Positions 6,041 to 7,371 of a stretch of 7,371 nt of DNA are shown here, piece after piece (the stretch's first letter is position 1; each line of letters starts with the position of its first letter). The stretch is taken from the NCBI GenBank assembly GCA_002890585.1, contig MIQB01000096.1, positions 1 to 7,371 of the forward strand, in the 5' to 3' direction. Origin of the DNA: Tannerella sp. oral taxon 808 (GTDB lineage Bacteria; Bacteroidota; Bacteroidia; Bacteroidales; Tannerellaceae). Under the pieces are notes generated by a model. It had not been told where the DNA came from and made no database searches. It saw nothing but the letters and a program-made list of their open reading frames with translations. A program made the translations under genes and the position numbers.

Positions 6041-6149
6041 CCCAGGGTTTCGCCCTGGGCTATCGTCCACCGGGCCTACAGCCCGGATTGATGGTACCCA
6101 ATGCGGCCTGAAGGGCCGCCGGACGATAGCCCGGGGCGAAACCCCGGGC
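6040..6149 (+). repeat. Complete 110-bp composite palindromic repeat, left of higBA
   Basis: The ends, 6040-6068 and 6121-6149, are inverted repeats of 29 bases with 27 matching. Each end is itself a hairpin (CCCAGGG/CCCTGGG and CCCGGGG/CCCCGGG type). Inside are CCGGGC-CTACA-GCCCGG (6070-6086), GGTACC near the centre (6093-6098), and GCGGCC-TGAAG-GGCCGC (6103-6119). The whole unit is therefore an imperfect palindrome built of nested palindromes. A fragment of the right end is repeated at 6150-6187. Direct copies lie at 7266-7371 and in part within 6979-7187; an inverted copy lies at 228-329. No target-site duplication was found. Confidence 0.88.
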
Positions 6150-6215
6150 GGAGGCGAAACCCCGGGAAAGCCGGACGATAGCCCGGAGCACCGCCTCCCG
6201 CCGCTGATTTGCCTC

Positions 6216-6223
6216 TACCTTTG
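6216..6223 (+). promoter_or_regulatory. Bacteroidota -7 box for higBA
   Basis: TACCTTTG matches TAnnTTTG exactly and ends 48 bases before the higB start. No good -33 word lies at the expected distance. A purine-rich leader with AAGTAAGC/AAGTAAG direct repeats (6241-6255) lies between box and gene; it could be a regulator site, but that is speculative. Confidence 0.45.
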
Positions 6224-6271
6224 TCCCCGTATTGAACCCCAAGTAAGCAAGTAAGAAAGAAGACTCTCTGT

Positions 6272-6598
6272 ATGAAGGTGGTGATTTTAGACCGTGACTT
6301 AGACGAATTGCTCCAGACAAGGAGGAATAAGCGCTACAGGAAGATCGAGCGATCCAAGATGCTTTTCGATGGATTGCAAAGGGCAATTCGACTGATGCGC
6401 GACGTGAAGATTGTCGACAGGCTGCATGAGTATTCTTTTTTGCATTACGAGCGGTTGAAGCATAGCGCCTACCGAGGCAAAAGCTCCGTCAGAATTGCCA
6501 ATGGAGCTGTAGAGCGACTGATCTTCACGGAACACGAAGACGGCATTGAAGTACACATCATAGAATTAGACGACACACATTATGGAAACAAAAAATAA
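6272..6598 (+). CDS. higB: HigB-like toxin, RelE/ParE superfamily mRNA interferase
   Basis: The 108-residue protein fits HigB, the ribosome-dependent mRNA-cleaving toxin of the RelE/ParE fold. The C-terminal half carries the family pattern: LHYERLKHSAYRGKSSVRI (57-75), a turn and strand (ERLIFTEHEDG, 81-91), and the closing IIELDDTHYG (96-105), where H103/Y104 occupy the place of the catalytic His/Tyr pair. The N-terminal part is helical and rich in Arg/Lys, suited to rRNA contact. Toxin-first order with a directly following XRE antitoxin is the hallmark of higBA. The two frames overlap by 17 bases. Sampled lines are 50% G+C. Sequence similarity to classic HigB is moderate, so the family call leans partly on the partner gene. 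Confidence 0.85.
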   Translation: MKVVILDRDLDELLQTRRNKRYRKIERSKMLFDGLQRAIRLMRDVKIVDRLHEYSFLHYERLKHSAYRGKSSVRIANGAVERLIFTEHEDGIEVHIIELDDTHYGNKK

Positions 6599-6941
6599 TT
6601 ACACCGGAATCGATTACGACGACATCATCCCCCACAGAGCCATACACCCGGGGGAGATCCTTTGGGAGGAGCTGAAGGCGCGCGGGATAAGCCGGGAAGC
6701 GTTTGCCAAGCAGCTCGGCATACCGCGTTCCCACCTCAATGAGTTACTCAGGGGCAAGCGCGACTTCACCCCCGCCTTTGCCTTGAAATTGGAGGATACG
6801 CTACATATCCATGCCGACACTTGGACGAACCTGCAAGCGAGTTACGAGCGCGATTTGATCCGCATCAAAGCGCACCGGGCGCATACGAGGCACAAGGCCG
6901 CTGTGGCGACCGAGCCAGCCGTTGAATACGCCGCCGTGTAG
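6582..6941 (+). CDS. higA: HigA antitoxin, XRE-family transcriptional regulator
   Basis: The 119-residue product carries the HigA signature. HPGEILWEELKARGIS (22-37) leads into a helix-turn-helix (about 36-62: REAFAKQLGIPRSHLNELL, RGKR), and FALKLEDTLHIHADTW plus LQASYE (66-89) complete the XRE domain. It neutralises HigB and normally represses its own operon by binding the higBA promoter, probably near 6216-6270 here. The ATG at 6582 lies inside higB (17-base overlap), giving coupled translation. The last ~25 residues (IRIKAHRAHTRHK, then an Ala/Val/Glu tail) are a charged tail beyond the XRE domain. Its stop codon TAG (6939-6941) is also the first three bases of a repeat palindrome, so the tail may have been set by repeat insertion. 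Confidence 0.93.
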   Translation: METKNNYTGIDYDDIIPHRAIHPGEILWEELKARGISREAFAKQLGIPRSHLNELLRGKRDFTPAFALKLEDTLHIHADTWTNLQASYERDLIRIKAHRAHTRHKAAVATEPAVEYAAV

Positions 6942-6964
6942 GGGCGAATAATCATTCGCCCCTA
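6939..6964. repeat. 11-bp-stem palindrome overlapping the higA stop
   Basis: TAGGGGCGAAT, loop AATC, then ATTCGCCCCTA form a perfect stem that starts on the first base of the higA stop codon. It may help end the transcript as a hairpin, although no T-tract follows. It opens the 430-base non-coding region that runs to the window edge and contains only repeats. Confidence 0.88.
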
Positions 6965-7239
6965 TATGGACGGGAGAGGCAGCGGCCTGAAGGGCCGCCG
7001 GACGATAGCCCGGGGCGAAACCCCGGGCGGAGGTGCCCCCCCGGGCGGGGATCCTGTTGCCGATTAGTCCGTCCGCCGGGATGTGTGGTGGGCGAATAAT
7101 CATTCGCCCTTATATGGACGGGAGAGGTAGCGGCCTGAAGGGCCGCCGGACGATAGCCCGGGGCGAAACCCCGGGCGGAGGCGCGCCCCCGGGCGGGGAT
7201 CCTGTTGCCGATTAGTCCGCCCACCGGGATGTGTGGGTG
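6943..7239 (+). repeat. Two tandem 148/149-bp units of hairpin modules
   Basis: 6943-7090 and 7091-7239 align end to end with roughly seven differences and one inserted base. Each unit holds the GGGCGAAT palindrome, TATATGGACGGGAGAGG, the GCGGCC-TGAAG-GGCCGC hairpin, GGACGATAG, the CCCGGGG-CGAA-ACCCCGGG hairpin, GGGATCCTGTTGCCGATTAG and CCGGGATGTGTGG. The middle equals the right half of the 6040-6149 composite repeat. Open frames here on either strand translate only these repeats and are not called. Confidence 0.92.
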
Positions 7240-7371
7240 GGCGAATGATTATTCGCCCCTACGAGGCCCAGGGTTCCGCCCTGGGCTATCGTCCACCGGG
7301 CCTACAGCCCGGATTGATGGCACCCAATGCGGCCTGAAGGGCCGCCGGACGAATAGCCCGGGGCGAAACCC
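7239..7371 (+). repeat. Palindrome plus composite repeat, right of higBA, cut by window edge
   Basis: GGGCGAAT-GATT-ATTCGCCC (7239-7258) has the reverse-complement loop of the other copies. From 7266 the sequence follows 6040-6145 for about 106 bases with only three differences: two T-to-C changes and one inserted A. It is in the same orientation as the left copy, so higBA lies between direct repeats. The tandem-unit series therefore switches here into the full composite element. Confidence 0.9.

Noticed and set aside
5994..6254. 86-residue open frame between the two toxin-antitoxin pairs
   Set aside because: It lies entirely in the palindromic repeats and overlaps the likely higBA -7 box.
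6801..7224. Open frames on both strands after higA (minus 6801-7103 and 6952-7224, plus 7033-7215)
   Set aside because: They repeat the same Arg/Gly/Pro phrases because the 148-bp units are tandem; the first also runs antisense into higA.
5149..7371. Insertion sequence or integron carrying the toxin-antitoxin pairs
   Set aside because: No transposase or integrase gene, no clear target-site duplication and no attC-like site with an integrase were found; only the repeats themselves are supported.

Overview
The window looks like a chromosomal segment of a GC-rich member of the Bacteroidota. Three things suggest this: the gene content (U32 protein, small thioesterase and DprA in a row), several TAnnTTTG -7 boxes in place of sigma70 promoters, and weak or absent Shine-Dalgarno sites. 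An oral Tannerella- or Porphyromonas-like lineage is my guess from gene style and repeat-rich spacers; it is inference, not shown.

Layout. 1-474 is non-coding and repeat-rich: a perfect 41-bp tandem repeat at the very edge, a 12-bp-stem palindrome, an inverted copy of a composite palindromic repeat, and a pair of dyad elements before the first gene. 475-3291 is a compact three-gene operon: a TrhP-type U32 protein (tRNA U34 hydroxylation), a hotdog-fold acyl-CoA thioesterase (4-base ATGA overlap) and DprA (7-base gap). 3292-3471 is a 180-base spacer bounded by a perfect 16-bp inverted repeat. 3472-5148 encodes a membrane-anchored phosphoethanolamine transferase of the EptA/CptA class, probably acting on lipid A or another envelope glycolipid.

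5149-7371 is an accessory stretch with two toxin-antitoxin pairs. The first is a small unrecognised protein followed by a VapC-like PIN ribonuclease (5289-5900). The second is a toxin-first higBA pair (6272-6941). Sampled 60-base lines of toxin genes are about 50% G+C (31/60 at 5581-5640, 30/60 at 6421-6480) against 40/60 at 841-900 in the U32 gene. The PIN pair lies between two copies of a ~60-bp hairpin-bearing repeat. The higBA pair lies between two near-identical copies of a ~110-bp composite palindrome, and is followed by two tandem 148-bp units made of the same parts.

How it works together: the first operon is housekeeping (translation, lipid metabolism, DNA uptake/recombination) and the fourth gene is envelope modification. 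The two TA pairs are self-contained modules among repeats that offer recombination substrates. No transposase, integrase, CRISPR array, tRNA or rRNA was seen. The least explained content is the family of nested palindromes that fills the spacers in both orientations.
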